Positions 1-8,903 of a stretch of 64,000 bases of DNA are shown here, in pieces; the first letter of the stretch is position 1; each line of letters opens with the position of its first letter. Source of the DNA: Comamonadaceae bacterium (GTDB taxonomy: Bacteria > Pseudomonadota > Gammaproteobacteria > Burkholderiales > Burkholderiaceae_C); the NCBI GenBank assembly GCA_947442105.1, contig CANEVH010000014.1:1-64000 (forward strand), read 5' to 3'. Under the pieces are notes generated by a model. That model saw only the letters and a list, made by a program, of their open reading frames with translations. It searched no databases and had not been told where the DNA came from. The position numbers and the translations under genes are program-made.

Positions 1-535
1 GGTGTGGACGGGTGATATCACCTACATCGCCACCGACGAAGGTTGGCTGTACCTGTCGGTCGTGCTGGACCTGTTTAGCCGCCAGGTGGTGGGCTGGAGC
101 ATGCAGGCGCACATGCAAAGCTCGCTGGTGACGGATGCGCTGCGCATGGCGTGGTTCAGGCGCGCGCCAGAGCCGGGGCTGGTGTTTCACTCCGACCGGG
201 GAAGCCAATACTGCGGACACGAGTTTCAGTCGGCCCTCAAGGGCTACAAGATGAAAAGCTCTATGAGCCGCAAGGGCGACTGCTGGGACAACGCGCCCAC
301 CGAGAGTTTCTGGGGGCGGCTAAAGGTGGGCCGTCTGTATGGCCACCGGTTTGCAACACGCAGGCAGGCCATGGACGAGGTGATTGACTGGATGACGTTC
401 TACAACCATCGCCGGATCCACTCGACATTGGGCTACGTCAGCCCGATGCAGTTTGAGAGAAGCTGGCGGGCGGCACGGCTTAGGAAGGCCGCATAATTTG
501 CTGGCTAAGAGGTGCGTCAAACAGGGGCAGGTTCA
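1..535 (+). mobile_element. Right end of an IS3-family insertion sequence, cut by the window edge
   Basis: The transposase C-terminal part is followed after 15 bases by a probable right terminal inverted repeat at 511-535. Read on the minus strand it begins TGAACCTGCCCCTGTTTGAC, which has the TGA start and C-rich body usual for IS3-family ends. The left end and OrfA lie outside the window, so the target duplication cannot be checked. The exact boundary at 535 is inferred from the repeat alone. Confidence 0.8.
2..496 (+). CDS. IS3-family transposase OrfB, C-terminal part (5' truncated by window)
   Basis: Catalyses cut-and-circularise transposition of the IS. The visible 164 residues are the rve integrase core: Asp5 in the WTGDITYI strand, Asp65 in FHSDRGSQY and Glu101 in APTESFWGRLK, with the 35-residue spacing of a DD(35)E active site. 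The tail RRIHSTLGYVSPMQFE is typical of IS3 OrfB. The reading frame is open to the left edge, so the true start, normally reached by a -1 frameshift from OrfA, is not in view. The catalytic core looks intact, so the element could be active. Confidence 0.93.
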   Translation: MWTGDITYIATDEGWLYLSVVLDLFSRQVVGWSMQAHMQSSLVTDALRMAWFRRAPEPGLVFHSDRGSQYCGHEFQSALKGYKMKSSMSRKGDCWDNAPTESFWGRLKVGRLYGHRFATRRQAMDEVIDWMTFYNHRRIHSTLGYVSPMQFERSWRAARLRKAA

Positions 536-929
536 TTGAGCGCTGCGACGTTTGCAATCGCCGCAGTGTTTGGACTTCAGTTGGGTGTTGGCGCGGCGGA
601 TGAAGGCACAGCGGAGCGTCACCTGTTGCGGCTGCCTGCTTGGATGGCCCCATGAGAACCGCGTTTACCGCTAATGCTTTACATCGGCGCACACGCGGGG
701 AAGGGCGCAGGATGCGTGGCACAATCAATCCCGACTGCCCGCGCGGTGGTCGCGCGAATTGCTTTTAAAAGGTGCTGATTTTTTTGCGGCACTTTCTAAA
801 AGTTTCTTTGCAAAATGGGGCTTCAATATGGTTTTTCACGGCTGGCAGTTTTTCCCCAGAGCGATGAACCGCTGGCTCGGTTCCGCAGTGTTCTCACTTT
901 TGCTCCTTACTTGATTTCCCAGTTGCCAC
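536..929. other. Gene-free stretch between the IS end and the DUF6806-like gene
   Basis: 394 bases with no convincing coding region. The short open frames here have no recognisable domain and no ribosome binding site. An AT-rich part around 765-840 may hold the promoter of the following gene, but no clear -35/-10 pair stands out. It may be debris displaced by the IS; nothing in it could be named. Confidence 0.5.
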
Positions 930-1565
930 ATGCCACGCTACAACACGCCGTTTGAAATTCATGTCCACGGACAACTCGCCTTGGTGAACGACGCAACGTT
1001 CGAGTCGGTGCAAGAGGCGCTGCGACCCCTGTGGAAATACGCCGGTGCGAAAAACCTCGCCGATGCTGCGGAAAGTGCCTATGAAGACGAGCCCGGTATT
1101 CGCTTCAATTCTCCAGAGCATTTGTTGCAAATGTGTTGGACGGTCGCGGGGGACGATGATTTTCGCCAGGTGCTTGATGAAGTGTGCATGAACCTCAATG
1201 AGATTGCCTCAGCGGGAGCCGCTTTTGAGGTCACCTTCTACGACACGGAGTTTGATGGCGAGGAAGAGGACCCGCCGCAGGAGGGTGAGTCTCGCGATGA
1301 CTTCGTCATGCTGTTCGTCGGGCCCAATCCCGCAGCCATCATGCAGGTGCAGCGCGATTTGTTGGTGCAAGACTTGGTGGGCATGATGGAGCGCCATTTC
1401 GATGGCGCTGAACTCGGCGGCGTGGTTGCAGAGGTGGACAAATTGTTTGCCCAGCGCTTTGACGCCCTGGTAAGTTCTCTGGAAATTGGCAAACCGCCAC
1501 GGGGACCCGGCGGCGGCTTTGGAGGCGGTCATGGCGGCGGACGCAAGCCGCGCCATCTGCATTAG
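930..1565 (+). CDS. Conserved hypothetical protein, DUF6806-like
   Basis: A 211-residue soluble protein of unknown function. I recall related Comamonadaceae proteins assigned to DUF6806, with the same opening (PFEIHVHGQLAL), the segment EALRPLWKYAGAKNLADAA and LQMCWTV, but this assignment is from memory. The middle is acidic (EFDGEEEDPPQEGE, about residues 109-122). The last 24 residues form a Gly/His/Arg-rich tail (GGGFGGGHGGGRKPRHLH). There is no signal peptide or membrane segment. The start is the first ATG after a weak purine stretch. The gene stands alone and is followed directly by a palindromic repeat. Confidence 0.7.
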   Translation: MPRYNTPFEIHVHGQLALVNDATFESVQEALRPLWKYAGAKNLADAAESAYEDEPGIRFNSPEHLLQMCWTVAGDDDFRQVLDEVCMNLNEIASAGAAFEVTFYDTEFDGEEEDPPQEGESRDDFVMLFVGPNPAAIMQVQRDLLVQDLVGMMERHFDGAELGGVVAEVDKLFAQRFDALVSSLEIGKPPRGPGGGFGGGHGGGRKPRHLH

Positions 1566-1566
1566 T

Positions 1567-1664
1567 TTTCATGAGGGTGCGCAGCACCCCAATCATGAAA
1601 GTTCTTTCACGTTAACTTTCATGGTGGTGCGCAGCACCCCCATAAAAGTTTTCTCACGTTAAGA
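1567..1664 (+). repeat. Two tandem copies of a dispersed intergenic palindromic repeat
   Basis: Copy one (1567-1616) contains TTTCATGA, then GGGTGCGCAGCACCCC, then TCATGAAAGTTCTTTCACG. This is a nested inverted repeat: outer arms TTTCATGA/TCATGAAA, inner arms GGTGC/GCACC. Copy two (1617-1664) follows directly and is diverged in the right arm. The pair sits in the 140-base gap between two convergent genes. Related copies occur at 5003-5097 and 63375-63421. Confidence 0.75.
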
Positions 1665-1705
1665 CCCATCAATCGCAGCCCTGGCGGGCTGCAATTCCCT
1701 GAAGG

Positions 1706-2980
1706 TCAGCAGCCTCGGGTGATCGGCATTTCCACTTCTTTGGGGTTGACCGCGTATTTGCCCAATTCCAGCTTGGCAATCGCGTTGCGGTGCACCTCGT
1801 CCGGGCCATCTGCAAAGCGAAGGGTACGGGCGCTGGTGTAGCTGTAGGCCAGCGGAAAGTCATTGCACATGCCGCCTCCGCCATGCACTTGCATGGCCCA
1901 GTCGATCACCTCGCAGGCCATGCTGGGCGCCACGACTTTGATCATGGCGATTTCATTTTTTGCAAATTTGTTGCCGCCCACGTCCATCATCCACGCCGCC
2001 TTGAGCGTGAGCAGGCGCGCCATGTCGATCTTGCAGCGGGATTCCGCAATGCGTTCCTGGGTGACGGTCTGCGCTGCGACGGTCTTGCCAAACGCAACAC
2101 GCGATGAGGCGCGCTTGCACATCAGCTCCAAAGCCCGTTCGGCCAAACCAATCAGGCGCATGCAGTGGTGAATACGCCCAGGCCCTAGGCGCCCTTGGGC
2201 GATTTCAAAACCGCGGCCTTCGCCCAGCAATATATTGCCCACGGGCACCCGCACGTTCTGGAACAACACCTCCATATGGCCGTGCGGCGCATCGTCGTAG
2301 CCGAACACGGTGAGCGGGCGCACGACAGTGATGCCCTTGGTATTGGCGGGCACCAGCACCATGCTTTGCTGCGAATGGCGGGCTGCCTCGGGGTCCGTCT
2401 TGCCCATTACGATGTAGACAGAGCAGCGGGGGTCACCCGCTCCAGAAGTCCACCACTTGCGGCCGTTGATGACGTATTCGTCACCATCGCGCTCAATGCG
2501 GGTGGCAATATTCGTGGCGTCGCTGGAGGCGACGTCGGGCTCGGTCATGGCAAAGGCGGAGCGAATCTTGCCTTCTAGCAGCGGCTTGAGCCACTGTCGC
2601 TTGGCGTCGTCGGAACCATAGCGGGCTATCGTTTCCATATTGCCGGTGTCGGGGGCGGAGCAGTTGAACACTTCGCTGGACCACATGACGCGGCCCATGA
2701 TTTCGGCCAATGGCGCGTATTCCTGGTTGGTCAATCCTGCACCATGGTAGCCCGATGCCTCAGCGCTATCGACGGGCAAAAACAGGTTCCACAGACCAGC
2801 GCTTTGTGCCTTGGGCTTGAGGTTCTCAATGGTTTGCAGCGGCGTCCAGCGCTTTCCAGCAGCCGTATTGGCCTCAATTTCAGCGTGGTAGGCAGCTTCG
2901 GCAGGGTAAATGTGCGCGTCCATGAAGGCCAAAAGTTGGGCCTGCAGTGATTTGGTTTTGTCGGAGTATTCAAAGTCCAT
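1706..2980 (-). CDS. Acyl-CoA dehydrogenase, ACAD10/11-like class
   Basis: FAD-dependent oxidation of an acyl-CoA thioester. The 424-residue protein has the family order: N-terminal helical domain, FAD/substrate strand with [16 protein letters not shown] (around residues 130-150), and a C-terminal helical domain with [20 protein letters not shown] and [15 protein letters not shown], ending near [15 protein letters not shown]. The start at 2980 (MDFEYSDK) has an AGGA eight bases upstream; a GTG at 3043 overlapping the kinase stop is also open but would add a Thr/Pro-rich 21-residue leader. It lies just downstream of an APH-like kinase gene, the pairing that is fused in mammalian ACAD10/11. The exact substrate is unknown. 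Confidence 0.9.
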   Translation of the reverse strand: MDFEYSDKTKSLQAQLLAFMDAHIYPAEAAYHAEIEANTAAGKRWTPLQTIENLKPKAQSAGLWNLFLPVDSAEASGYHGAGLTNQEYAPLAEIMGRVMWSSEVFNCSAPDTGNMETIARYGSDDAKRQWLKPLLEGKIRSAFAMTEPDVASSDATNIATRIERDGDEYVINGRKWWTSGAGDPRCSVYIVMGKTDPEAARHSQQSMVLVPANTKGITVVRPLTVFGYDDAPHGHMEVLFQNVRVPVGNILLGEGRGFEIAQGRLGPGRIHHCMRLIGLAERALELMCKRASSRVAFGKTVAAQTVTQERIAESRCKIDMARLLTLKAAWMMDVGGNKFAKNEIAMIKVVAPSMACEVIDWAMQVHGGGGMCNDFPLAYSYTSARTLRFADGPDEVHRNAIAKLELGKYAVNPKEVEMPITRGC

Positions 2981-3039
2981 GGGGTTTCCTGTCCTTGTGT
3001 TTGTGGGTGGAGTTGTGAAGGTGAAAGTTGGTGTGTGAA

Positions 3040-4125
3040 TCACGCCTGCTGGGCAAATTTCCAGGCCAGCTCTGCCAGTGGTCTTGCGCCGGCGCCCGAG
3101 CTCACCGCTTGGGCACTGGCGGCTGTGCCCGCTTCCACCCGTTTAGCGATGCCCTGCAAAATGGCGGCGATGCGAAACATGTTGTAGGCCATGTAGAAAT
3201 TCCAGTCCTGCTGCAACGCATCAGGGCTTACCAGCCCGGTGTGTTCGCAGTACAGCGCGATGTACTCGTTGAGTGTGGGAATGCCCAGGCGCTGCACGTC
3301 CACCCCGGCGATGCCCCGGAAGGACCCCGGCGGAATATTCCAGGCCATGGCGTGGTAGCTAAAGTCCGCCAGCGGGTGGCCCAGGGTGGAGAGTTCCCAG
3401 TCCAGCACCGCCAGAATGCGCGGCTCAGTCGGGTGGAAGATCAGGTTGTCCAGCCGAAAGTCGCCGTGTACGATGCTGACCATGGTCTCTGACTTGGCCA
3501 TGGCCGGAATGTGCTGTGGCAGCCAGTCGATCAAGGCGTCCATTTCGGGAATCACTTGTGTCACGGACGCCTGGTACTGCTTGCTCCAGCGGGCAATCTG
3601 GCGTTCGAAGTAATTGCCGGGGCGGCCATAGCTGGCCAAGCCTTGGGCGCTGAAGTCGACCAAGTGCAGCGCGGCGATGACGCGGTTCATTTCTCGGTAA
3701 ATTGCGCCACGCTCCGAAGCGTCCATTCCGGGCAGTGTTTGGTCCCACAGGATGCGCCCTTCGATGAATTCCATCACATAAAAGGCCCGACCGATGACCG
3801 ACTCATCTTCGCAAAGACACAGCATTTCAGGCACTGGCACGTCGGTTCCTGCCAGTCCGCGCATCACCGCAAATTCCCGCTCAATGGCATGGGCCGAGGG
3901 CAGCAGTTTTGCCACCGGCCCCGGCTTTGCGCGCATCACGTAGCTGCGTCTCGGGGTGATCAGCTTGTAGGTGGGGTTGCTTTGCCCGCCTTTGAACGAT
4001 TCGACCGAGAGCGGACCGGCAAAGCCCGGCAGCGTGTGCTCCAGCCAAGCGCGCAGCGCATCGACGTCAAAGCTGCGGTTGGCTGCTACCGCTTGGGTAC
4101 CAATAAAGTGATCAAAGTCGCTCAT
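3040..4125 (-). CDS. Aminoglycoside-phosphotransferase-like small-molecule kinase
   Basis: A 361-residue APH/choline-kinase-fold enzyme. Visible marks are the nucleotide-loop region [12 protein letters not shown] (44-55), the catalytic loop HGDFRLDN (His220, Asp222, Asn227) and the metal-binding Asp242 in [16 protein letters not shown]. The gene lies between a Crp-type regulator and an acyl-CoA dehydrogenase on the same strand, with 34 and about 60 bases between them. By analogy with ACAD10/11 and the LvaA kinase, a role phosphorylating a hydroxyacyl-CoA is likely; aminoglycoside resistance is not. The substrate is inference. Confidence 0.88.
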   Translation of the reverse strand: MSDFDHFIGTQAVAANRSFDVDALRAWLEHTLPGFAGPLSVESFKGGQSNPTYKLITPRRSYVMRAKPGPVAKLLPSAHAIEREFAVMRGLAGTDVPVPEMLCLCEDESVIGRAFYVMEFIEGRILWDQTLPGMDASERGAIYREMNRVIAALHLVDFSAQGLASYGRPGNYFERQIARWSKQYQASVTQVIPEMDALIDWLPQHIPAMAKSETMVSIVHGDFRLDNLIFHPTEPRILAVLDWELSTLGHPLADFSYHAMAWNIPPGSFRGIAGVDVQRLGIPTLNEYIALYCEHTGLVSPDALQQDWNFYMAYNMFRIAAILQGIAKRVEAGTAASAQAVSSGAGARPLAELAWKFAQQA

Positions 4126-4158
4126 GTTGTAGGCGTAGGGTTTTTGTTGCTATCGGGT

Positions 4159-4878
4159 TCAATGGTCCGCTTCTGCGACACGCATGAGCGCCGAACGATC
4201 CCGCACGACCAGGCCACCGGGTTCGATGCGAATGGTGTTGTCGCGCTCCATGGACTTGAGTTCTTGGTTTACCCGCTGGCGCGACGCACCTAACAGTTGT
4301 GCCAGTTCCTCTTGGGCCAGTTGCAGTCCGATGCGTACCTCGCTGCCGTCGCTCAGGCTCGGGACGCCGTAGCTGCGCACCAGATGCAATAGCTGTTTGG
4401 CCAGGCGTGCCCGCAAGGGCAAAGTGTTGAGGTCTTCGACCAAGCCGTACAACTGGCGAATACGCCGGGAATGCAGGCGCAGCAGGGCTTCGTAAAGTTC
4501 AACGTGCGTAGCCAGGATTTTTTTGAAATCTGCTTTTGCCACGCACAGGGTGGTGCTGTCGCCATGGGCGTAGGCATCGTGGGTGCGGCGGTCACCGTCA
4601 AAAATGCTCACATCGCCGAACCAGATTCCGGGTTCTACATAGGTCAGGGTGATTTGCTTTCCTGACAGCGAGGTTGAACTGACACGCACTGCGCCTTTTG
4701 CGCAGGCGAGCCACTCTTCTGGGGGCTCACCGCGTGCCGCGATGAGATCGCCATCGCGATAGCGCTTCACATAGGCACAGCGCAAAATGTCGTGCTTGAG
4801 AGAGGGTGAGAGGGCAGAGAACCAGCGGCCCGCATTGATGGCGTTGCGCTCGTCGGGAGAAAGAATCGGTTCGTCCAT
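4159..4878 (-). CDS. Crp/Fnr-family transcriptional regulator
   Basis: A 239-residue regulator: a cyclic-nucleotide-binding jelly roll at about 20-140 (RDGDLIAARGEPPEEW, YVEPGIWFGDVSIFDG), the dimer helix, and a winged helix-turn-helix at about 180-225 with LAQEELAQLLGASRQRVNQELKSM. No N-terminal Fnr-type cysteine cluster is present, so oxygen sensing by Fe-S is unlikely. It is first in a three-gene minus-strand set with the kinase and acyl-CoA dehydrogenase and may control them, though Crp/Fnr genes of this type are often global. The effector is unknown. Confidence 0.9.
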   Translation of the reverse strand: MDEPILSPDERNAINAGRWFSALSPSLKHDILRCAYVKRYRDGDLIAARGEPPEEWLACAKGAVRVSSTSLSGKQITLTYVEPGIWFGDVSIFDGDRRTHDAYAHGDSTTLCVAKADFKKILATHVELYEALLRLHSRRIRQLYGLVEDLNTLPLRARLAKQLLHLVRSYGVPSLSDGSEVRIGLQLAQEELAQLLGASRQRVNQELKSMERDNTIRIEPGGLVVRDRSALMRVAEADH

Positions 4879-5002
4879 GCGTGGACTCTAGCGGGAACGG
4901 GTAATTACATACATGCGCCCCATTGTGAACCGCCCAGTGCCGGGGCATGAAAACATCTTGTCGCCTGGGTGTCTGGGCTTGTGTGTTCCCTGCGTTCCAA
5001 CT

Positions 5003-5097
5003 TTCATGAAGGCCCGCAGCGCTCTCCATCACGAAAGCGATTGATCCCTTAACGTGGACGAGCTTTGATGGTCGGCGGTGCTGCGCACCTTCATGCC
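5003..5097. repeat. Two inverted copies of the dispersed palindromic repeat
   Basis: A plus-strand copy starts at 5003 (TTCATGAAGGCCCGCAGCGC, then CTCCATCACGAAAG). A minus-strand copy covers about 5047-5097: read in reverse it gives CATGAAGGTGCGCAGCACC, then CATCAAAG and CCACGTTAA. The shared core and the terminal CACGTTAA-like end match the copies at 1567-1664. They lie between the Crp-type gene and the 110-residue gene downstream of lexA. Confidence 0.72.
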
Positions 5098-5107
5098 AGT
5101 TAGGGCA

Positions 5108-5440
5108 TCAAGCCGCAGCACCCTCCGCTTGGGCTAGCCGGTCGAGTTCGGCACAAACATCCGTAATGCAGCCGGAAATCACGATGCGCCCGGTGTTGCT
5201 GCGCGACGCTTCAGCGTCAAGCACCCGCACTACCCGCAATGGCTTGCGGGCCAAGGCTGGCCTTGGTCCGCGCAAGTGCCTAAGCGCTGTGTCGGGCAAG
5301 CGGGGCGATGGTAAAGCCACAATTTGGGCCGATTTGCGGGTGTCAATGGACCTTGCCTGCAAAGCAGCGTCGGGTGGCTGCAGCCAATCGGCCAAGCGAT
5401 ACAGGGTTGCGGAAACGGCCTGCGAAGAAATAGTGAGCAT
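5108..5440 (-). CDS. Small hypothetical protein in the lexA operon
   Basis: A 110-residue protein with no domain I can name. It has a leucine-rich start (MLTISSQAVSATLYRLADWL), a basic proline-containing centre (RHLRGPRPALARKPLRVVRVL) and a more conserved-looking end (GRIVISGCITDVCAELDRLAQ). It begins 31 bases after the lexA stop on the same strand and no terminator is seen between them, so it is probably co-transcribed with lexA and DNA-damage induced. In pseudomonads this slot holds sulA, but no clear SulA similarity was recognised. It is not ImuA-like either. Confidence 0.65.
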   Translation of the reverse strand: MLTISSQAVSATLYRLADWLQPPDAALQARSIDTRKSAQIVALPSPRLPDTALRHLRGPRPALARKPLRVVRVLDAEASRSNTGRIVISGCITDVCAELDRLAQAEGAAA

Positions 5441-5471
5441 GGTGGTGTCTCGGTGTGTGTCTTAGGCGGGC

Positions 5472-6146
5472 TTACATCAACATGGTGTTTCGGATCAGAC
5501 CCACGGCCAAGCCTTCGATTTCGAATGCCTGGCCGGGCTCTACAACGATGATCTGAAAGTCGGGGTTTTCAGGGTGCAATTCAATCAGGTGCTTGTTGCG
5601 CCTAAAGCGCTTGACGGTGACCTCTTCACCAATACGGGCCACAATAATTTGGCCGTTTTTGGCTTCCTTGGTCGACTGGACCGCCAGCAAATCGCCATCC
5701 ATGATGCCGGCGTCGCGCATAGACATGCCTTTGACCTTGAGCAAGTAATCCGGCTGGCGCTGAAACAGGCTGTGTTCCACGTAATAGGTTTGGTCTACAT
5801 GCTCCTGGGCCAAGATAGGTGCGCCAGCTGCAACGCGTCCGATCAGCGGCAATGACAGTTGCGCCAAACCGGGGATGCCCAAGGAAAGCTGCTTGGAGCG
5901 AGACACGTGCAGATCGCGCAGGGATTGACCGCGCAGCCGGATGCCTCTGGACGTGCCGCTGACCAATTCAATAGCGCCTTTGCGGGCGAGCGCTTGAAGA
6001 TGTTCTTCGGCTGCGTTGGCGGACTTGAATCCCAGTTCGGTGGCGATTTCAGCCCGTGTGGGTGGCGCGCCAGTACGGGCAATTGCGCTCTCGATCAAGG
6101 TCAAAATTTCTTGCTGGCGCGCGGTCAATTTCAGGTTTTCAAGCAT
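5472..6146 (-). CDS. lexA: LexA, SOS repressor and self-cleaving peptidase
   Basis: Represses the DNA-damage response and is inactivated by RecA-stimulated self-cleavage. The 224-residue protein has an N-terminal winged helix ([19 protein letters not shown] to about residue 70), a linker, the Ala107-Gly108 cleavage site in [10 protein letters not shown], and the S24 peptidase dyad Ser142 (KGMSM) and Lys179 (EVTVKRF). Length and layout match betaproteobacterial LexA. Two SOS boxes lie upstream, which indicates autoregulation. A 110-residue gene follows in the same transcription unit. Confidence 0.97.
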   Translation of the reverse strand: MLENLKLTARQQEILTLIESAIARTGAPPTRAEIATELGFKSANAAEEHLQALARKGAIELVSGTSRGIRLRGQSLRDLHVSRSKQLSLGIPGLAQLSLPLIGRVAAGAPILAQEHVDQTYYVEHSLFQRQPDYLLKVKGMSMRDAGIMDGDLLAVQSTKEAKNGQIIVARIGEEVTVKRFRRNKHLIELHPENPDFQIIVVEPGQAFEIEGLAVGLIRNTMLM

Positions 6147-6188
6147 AGAGGCTCCTGGGTTTGGGCTATGACAACGAGTTCGAAAACA

Positions 6189-6223
6189 CTGTCTTCTTAA
6201 ACAGTTACTGTATTTTTATCCAG
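6189..6223 (-). promoter_or_regulatory. Tandem SOS boxes upstream of lexA
   Basis: Box 1 (6189-6204) is CTGTCTTCTTAAACAG, a perfect CTGT-N8-ACAG. Box 2 (6208-6223) is CTGTATTTTTATCCAG, one mismatch from it. They are three bases apart, 43 and 62 bases upstream of the lexA ATG. A possible promoter overlaps box 2 on the minus strand: TTGCTA at 6235-6240 and TAAAAA at 6213-6218 with a 16-base spacer. This is the double-operator layout known from E. coli lexA. Confidence 0.88.
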
Positions 6224-6370
6224 ATTATTGAATATAGCAAGGTATTTTTTGTTTTCGCTTCGTCGCATCACAACGTCGAGGTAGCGAAGTCGAGCGCGCC
6301 GCCCTTGTCCGCGCGCAACGGGCATGGCCGTGGATGGGGCCGTGTGCGGCGCCCCGACGCGGGTTGCCGT

Positions 6371-6823
6371 TTAAGGCGTGGTTTGGAACACTGCGCCGCG
6401 CAGCTTGGCGCCGGCTTTGAGGCCACGTTTGGCAAACCAGCCTTGGTTGACTTCTAGCACAAAGCGCACCGGCTTGGCAGAGCAGTGCGACACGGTGGTT
6501 TGGGCCTGCATGTCTTCTAGGTTGACGATGGTGCCGTCATCGGCTACGAAGGCGGCTGTCAAGGGTATCAAGGTGTTTTTCATCCAAAAACACTGCTGGC
6601 TGGGGGTTTTGAATTCAAACAGCATGCCTTCTTGCTGTGGCATTTCGGTGCGAAACATCAGGCCGGTGGCGTGTTGCTCCGGCGTTCGCGCAAGCTGCGT
6701 CTGAATTTGGTGAATGCCTATAGAAAGCACGGTGCGCGGCAAGTCGGTTTGGGGTGATTGGGCCGCAGAGGTCCCCATCAGCAACGAAAACAGGGCGAAA
6801 GCGCAAAAGGGTAAGTATTTCAT
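6371..6823 (-). CDS. DUF192 family secreted protein
   Basis: A 150-residue exported protein of unknown function. Residues 1-21 form a signal peptide (MKYLPFCAFALFSLLMGTSA, cleavage near AAQ). The DUF192 core follows: ARTPEQHATGLMFRTEMPQ, MLFEF, QQCFWMKNTLIPLTAAFV, then NLEDMQAQT, PVRFVLEVNQGWFAKRGLKAGAKL. DUF192 proteins are common periplasmic proteins with no settled activity. The gene is divergent from icd and stands alone between lexA and icd. Confidence 0.88.
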   Translation of the reverse strand: MKYLPFCAFALFSLLMGTSAAQSPQTDLPRTVLSIGIHQIQTQLARTPEQHATGLMFRTEMPQQEGMLFEFKTPSQQCFWMKNTLIPLTAAFVADDGTIVNLEDMQAQTTVSHCSAKPVRFVLEVNQGWFAKRGLKAGAKLRGAVFQTTP

Positions 6824-6960
6824 GGCGACAATTGTGATTCATTTTCCGCGCATTGCACTGTGTTGCGGCCACCTCCGGAGGGCACAACCGGGCCCGATTC
6901 CCGTTGTTACCGAGGTCCGGTCCGACAGAGTCGAGACAGGATCACGTAATTGTTTGCGAC

Positions 6961-6966
6961 TAAAAT
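6961..6966 (+). promoter_or_regulatory. Possible -10 element of icd
   Basis: TAAAAT lies 75 bases before the icd ATG in the 218-base divergent gap between the DUF192 gene and icd. No good -35 sits at the right distance, so the call is tentative. Apart from this, nothing else was recognised in the gap. Confidence 0.3.
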
Positions 6967-7041
6967 TTCAAGCCTGTCGATTGAGGTGTGCGTAAATGCC
7001 TGCCCCTCGTCCCTGCAATGATCTTTAACTGAGACCGCTCC

Positions 7042-8295
7042 ATGTACCAGCACATCAAAGTCCCCACCCAGGGCGAAAAAATCACCGTTAACAGCGACCT
7101 GTCTTTGAACGTGCCCAACGAGCCCATCATTCCCTATATCGAAGGCGATGGAACGGGGTTGGATATCACACCAGTGATGCTCAAGGTGGTGGATGCCGCA
7201 GTGGCCAAGGCCTACGGTGGCGCGCGCAAAATCCATTGGATGGAGGTGTTTGCGGGCGAGAAGTCGACCAAGGTCTATGGCCCGGACGTGTGGTTGCCTG
7301 AGGAAACCTTGCACGCCATTCGCGATTACGTGGTCTCCATCAAGGGGCCGCTGACCACGCCCGTTGGTGGCGGAATCCGGTCCTTGAACGTGGCCTTGCG
7401 CCAGGAACTTGACCTCTATGTTTGCTTGCGGCCCATTCAATACTTCGACGGTGTGCCTAGCCCGGTGAAAGAGCCCCACAAGACGGATATGGTTATCTTC
7501 CGCGAAAACTCGGAGGACATCTACGCCGGTATCGAATTTGAAGCCGAGTCTGACAAAGCCAAAAAGTTGATCAAATTTTTGCGCGAAGAGATGGGTGTGA
7601 CCAAGATTCGCTTTCCCAACACCTCTGGCATCGGCATCAAGCCCGTGTCTCGCGAAGGAACCGAGCGCCTGGTGCGCAAGGCCCTGCAGTACACCATCGA
7701 CAACGACAAGCCCAGTTTGACGATCGTGCACAAGGGCAACATCATGAAATACACCGAAGGCGGTTTCCGCGATTGGGCTTATGGCTTGGCGCAGAAAGAA
7801 TTTGGCGCGGAGTTGATTGATGGCGGCCCCTGGTGCAAATTCAAAAACCCCCGCACCGGCAAAGAGATCATCGTCAAAGACAGCATTGCCGACGCCTTTT
7901 TGCAGCAAATTTTGTTGCGTCCGGCGGAATACAGCGTGATTGCGACGCTCAATCTCAACGGTGACTACGTTTCTGACGCGCTGGCGGCGCAAGTGGGTGG
8001 TATCGGCATTGCGCCTGGAGCTAACTTGAGCGACACCGTGGCCATGTTCGAAGCGACCCACGGAACGGCGCCCAAGTACGCAGGTAAAGACTATGTCAAC
8101 CCAGGTTCCGAGATTCTGTCGGCCGAAATGATGCTGCGCCACATGGGCTGGAAAGAGGCTGCCGACCTGATCATCAGTTCGATGAAAAAGTCGATTGCCA
8201 GCAAAAAAGTCACCTATGACTTCGCCCGCCTCATGGATGGCGCAACGCAGGTCAGCTGCTCAGGCTTTGGTCAGGTAATGATCGACCACATGTGA
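7042..8295 (+). CDS. icd: NADP-dependent isocitrate dehydrogenase
   Basis: Oxidative decarboxylation of isocitrate to 2-oxoglutarate in the TCA cycle. The 417-residue protein is full length and of the E. coli Icd type. Visible sites are [12 protein letters not shown] (N-terminal strand), the substrate segment [23 protein letters not shown] with Ser114, equivalent to the Ser113 phosphorylated by AceK in E. coli, the YAGIE loop, and [23 protein letters not shown] with metal-binding aspartates. A strong terminator follows, so it is probably monocistronic. Confidence 0.97.
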   Translation: MYQHIKVPTQGEKITVNSDLSLNVPNEPIIPYIEGDGTGLDITPVMLKVVDAAVAKAYGGARKIHWMEVFAGEKSTKVYGPDVWLPEETLHAIRDYVVSIKGPLTTPVGGGIRSLNVALRQELDLYVCLRPIQYFDGVPSPVKEPHKTDMVIFRENSEDIYAGIEFEAESDKAKKLIKFLREEMGVTKIRFPNTSGIGIKPVSREGTERLVRKALQYTIDNDKPSLTIVHKGNIMKYTEGGFRDWAYGLAQKEFGAELIDGGPWCKFKNPRTGKEIIVKDSIADAFLQQILLRPAEYSVIATLNLNGDYVSDALAAQVGGIGIAPGANLSDTVAMFEATHGTAPKYAGKDYVNPGSEILSAEMMLRHMGWKEAADLIISSMKKSIASKKVTYDFARLMDGATQVSCSGFGQVMIDHM

Positions 8296-8340
8296 AGCAA
8301 CCATGTGAAGTAGAAGCAGCAACTTGCTGCCTCAGTCGGT

Positions 8341-8387
8341 AAAAATCGCCATATCCGCGCCAGCGCGGTTGGCGATTTTTGCTTTTT
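8341..8387 (+). terminator. Intrinsic terminator after icd
   Basis: AAAAATCGCC at 8341-8350 pairs with GGCGATTTTT at 8371-8380, with a CCGCGC/GCGCGG inner stem, followed by GCTTTTT. The A-rich left arm means it could also act in reverse. Confidence 0.85.
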
Positions 8388-8465
8388 AGCGCTTGAATTG
8401 AACGAAGCTGGTACCAATTACCCTTGCGAGGGTGGCACTCTCTCCCGAACCCTAGAATAGGAAAC

Positions 8466-8828
8466 ATGGCGATATCCCCCCCAACCAAACCACCTACCAT
8501 TCCCCGTACCAGGCCGCAGCGCGACGACGGTGGAACAGCGGTGCTGGAGCGCCTGCCACAAAAGGTGCAGCCGCCCCAAATGTACCAAGTCCTGATGCTT
8601 AACGATGATTTCACGCCCATGGAGTTTGTAGTGATGGTGATTCAGGAATTTTTCTCCAAGGACTTGGAGACGGCGACCCAGATCATGCTGAAAATACACT
8701 TGGACGGAAAAGGTGTGTGCGGTGTGTACTCCAGGGATGTCGCGGCGACCAAGGTAGACCAGGTCCTGGATGCGGCGCGCCGTGCCGGTCATCCCTTGCA
8801 ATGTGTGAGTGAACCCGTTGGTTTTTGA
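8466..8828 (+). CDS. clpS: ClpS, N-degron adaptor of the ClpAP protease
   Basis: Delivers proteins with N-terminal Leu, Phe, Tyr or Trp to ClpA. The 120-residue protein has the flexible Pro-rich N-terminal arm (about residues 1-38) and the compact core [19 protein letters not shown], where Asn-Asp-Asp is the substrate alpha-amino pocket, and the conserved helix [18 protein letters not shown] 8466 is chosen because AGGAAAC directly precedes it and the protein then matches ClpS length; an upstream in-frame start at 8424 is open but lacks such a site. It lies 75 bases before clpA, the usual pairing. Confidence 0.95.
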   Translation: MAISPPTKPPTIPRTRPQRDDGGTAVLERLPQKVQPPQMYQVLMLNDDFTPMEFVVMVIQEFFSKDLETATQIMLKIHLDGKGVCGVYSRDVAATKVDQVLDAARRAGHPLQCVSEPVGF

Positions 8829-8903
8829 GGCGACGACGCCAAATAGTGATTGCAGGACCCAGGTGGGCGGCACGTGTTACATGTATGAGATAAAGGAAAC
8901 GCC

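Noticed and set aside
480-728. 82-residue minus-strand open frame beside the IS end
   Set aside because: It runs through the IS terminal repeat, has no RBS and no recognisable domain.
6907-8142. 411-residue minus-strand open frame
   Set aside because: Fully antisense to icd; His/Arg/Gly-rich composition typical of the reverse of a GC-rich gene.
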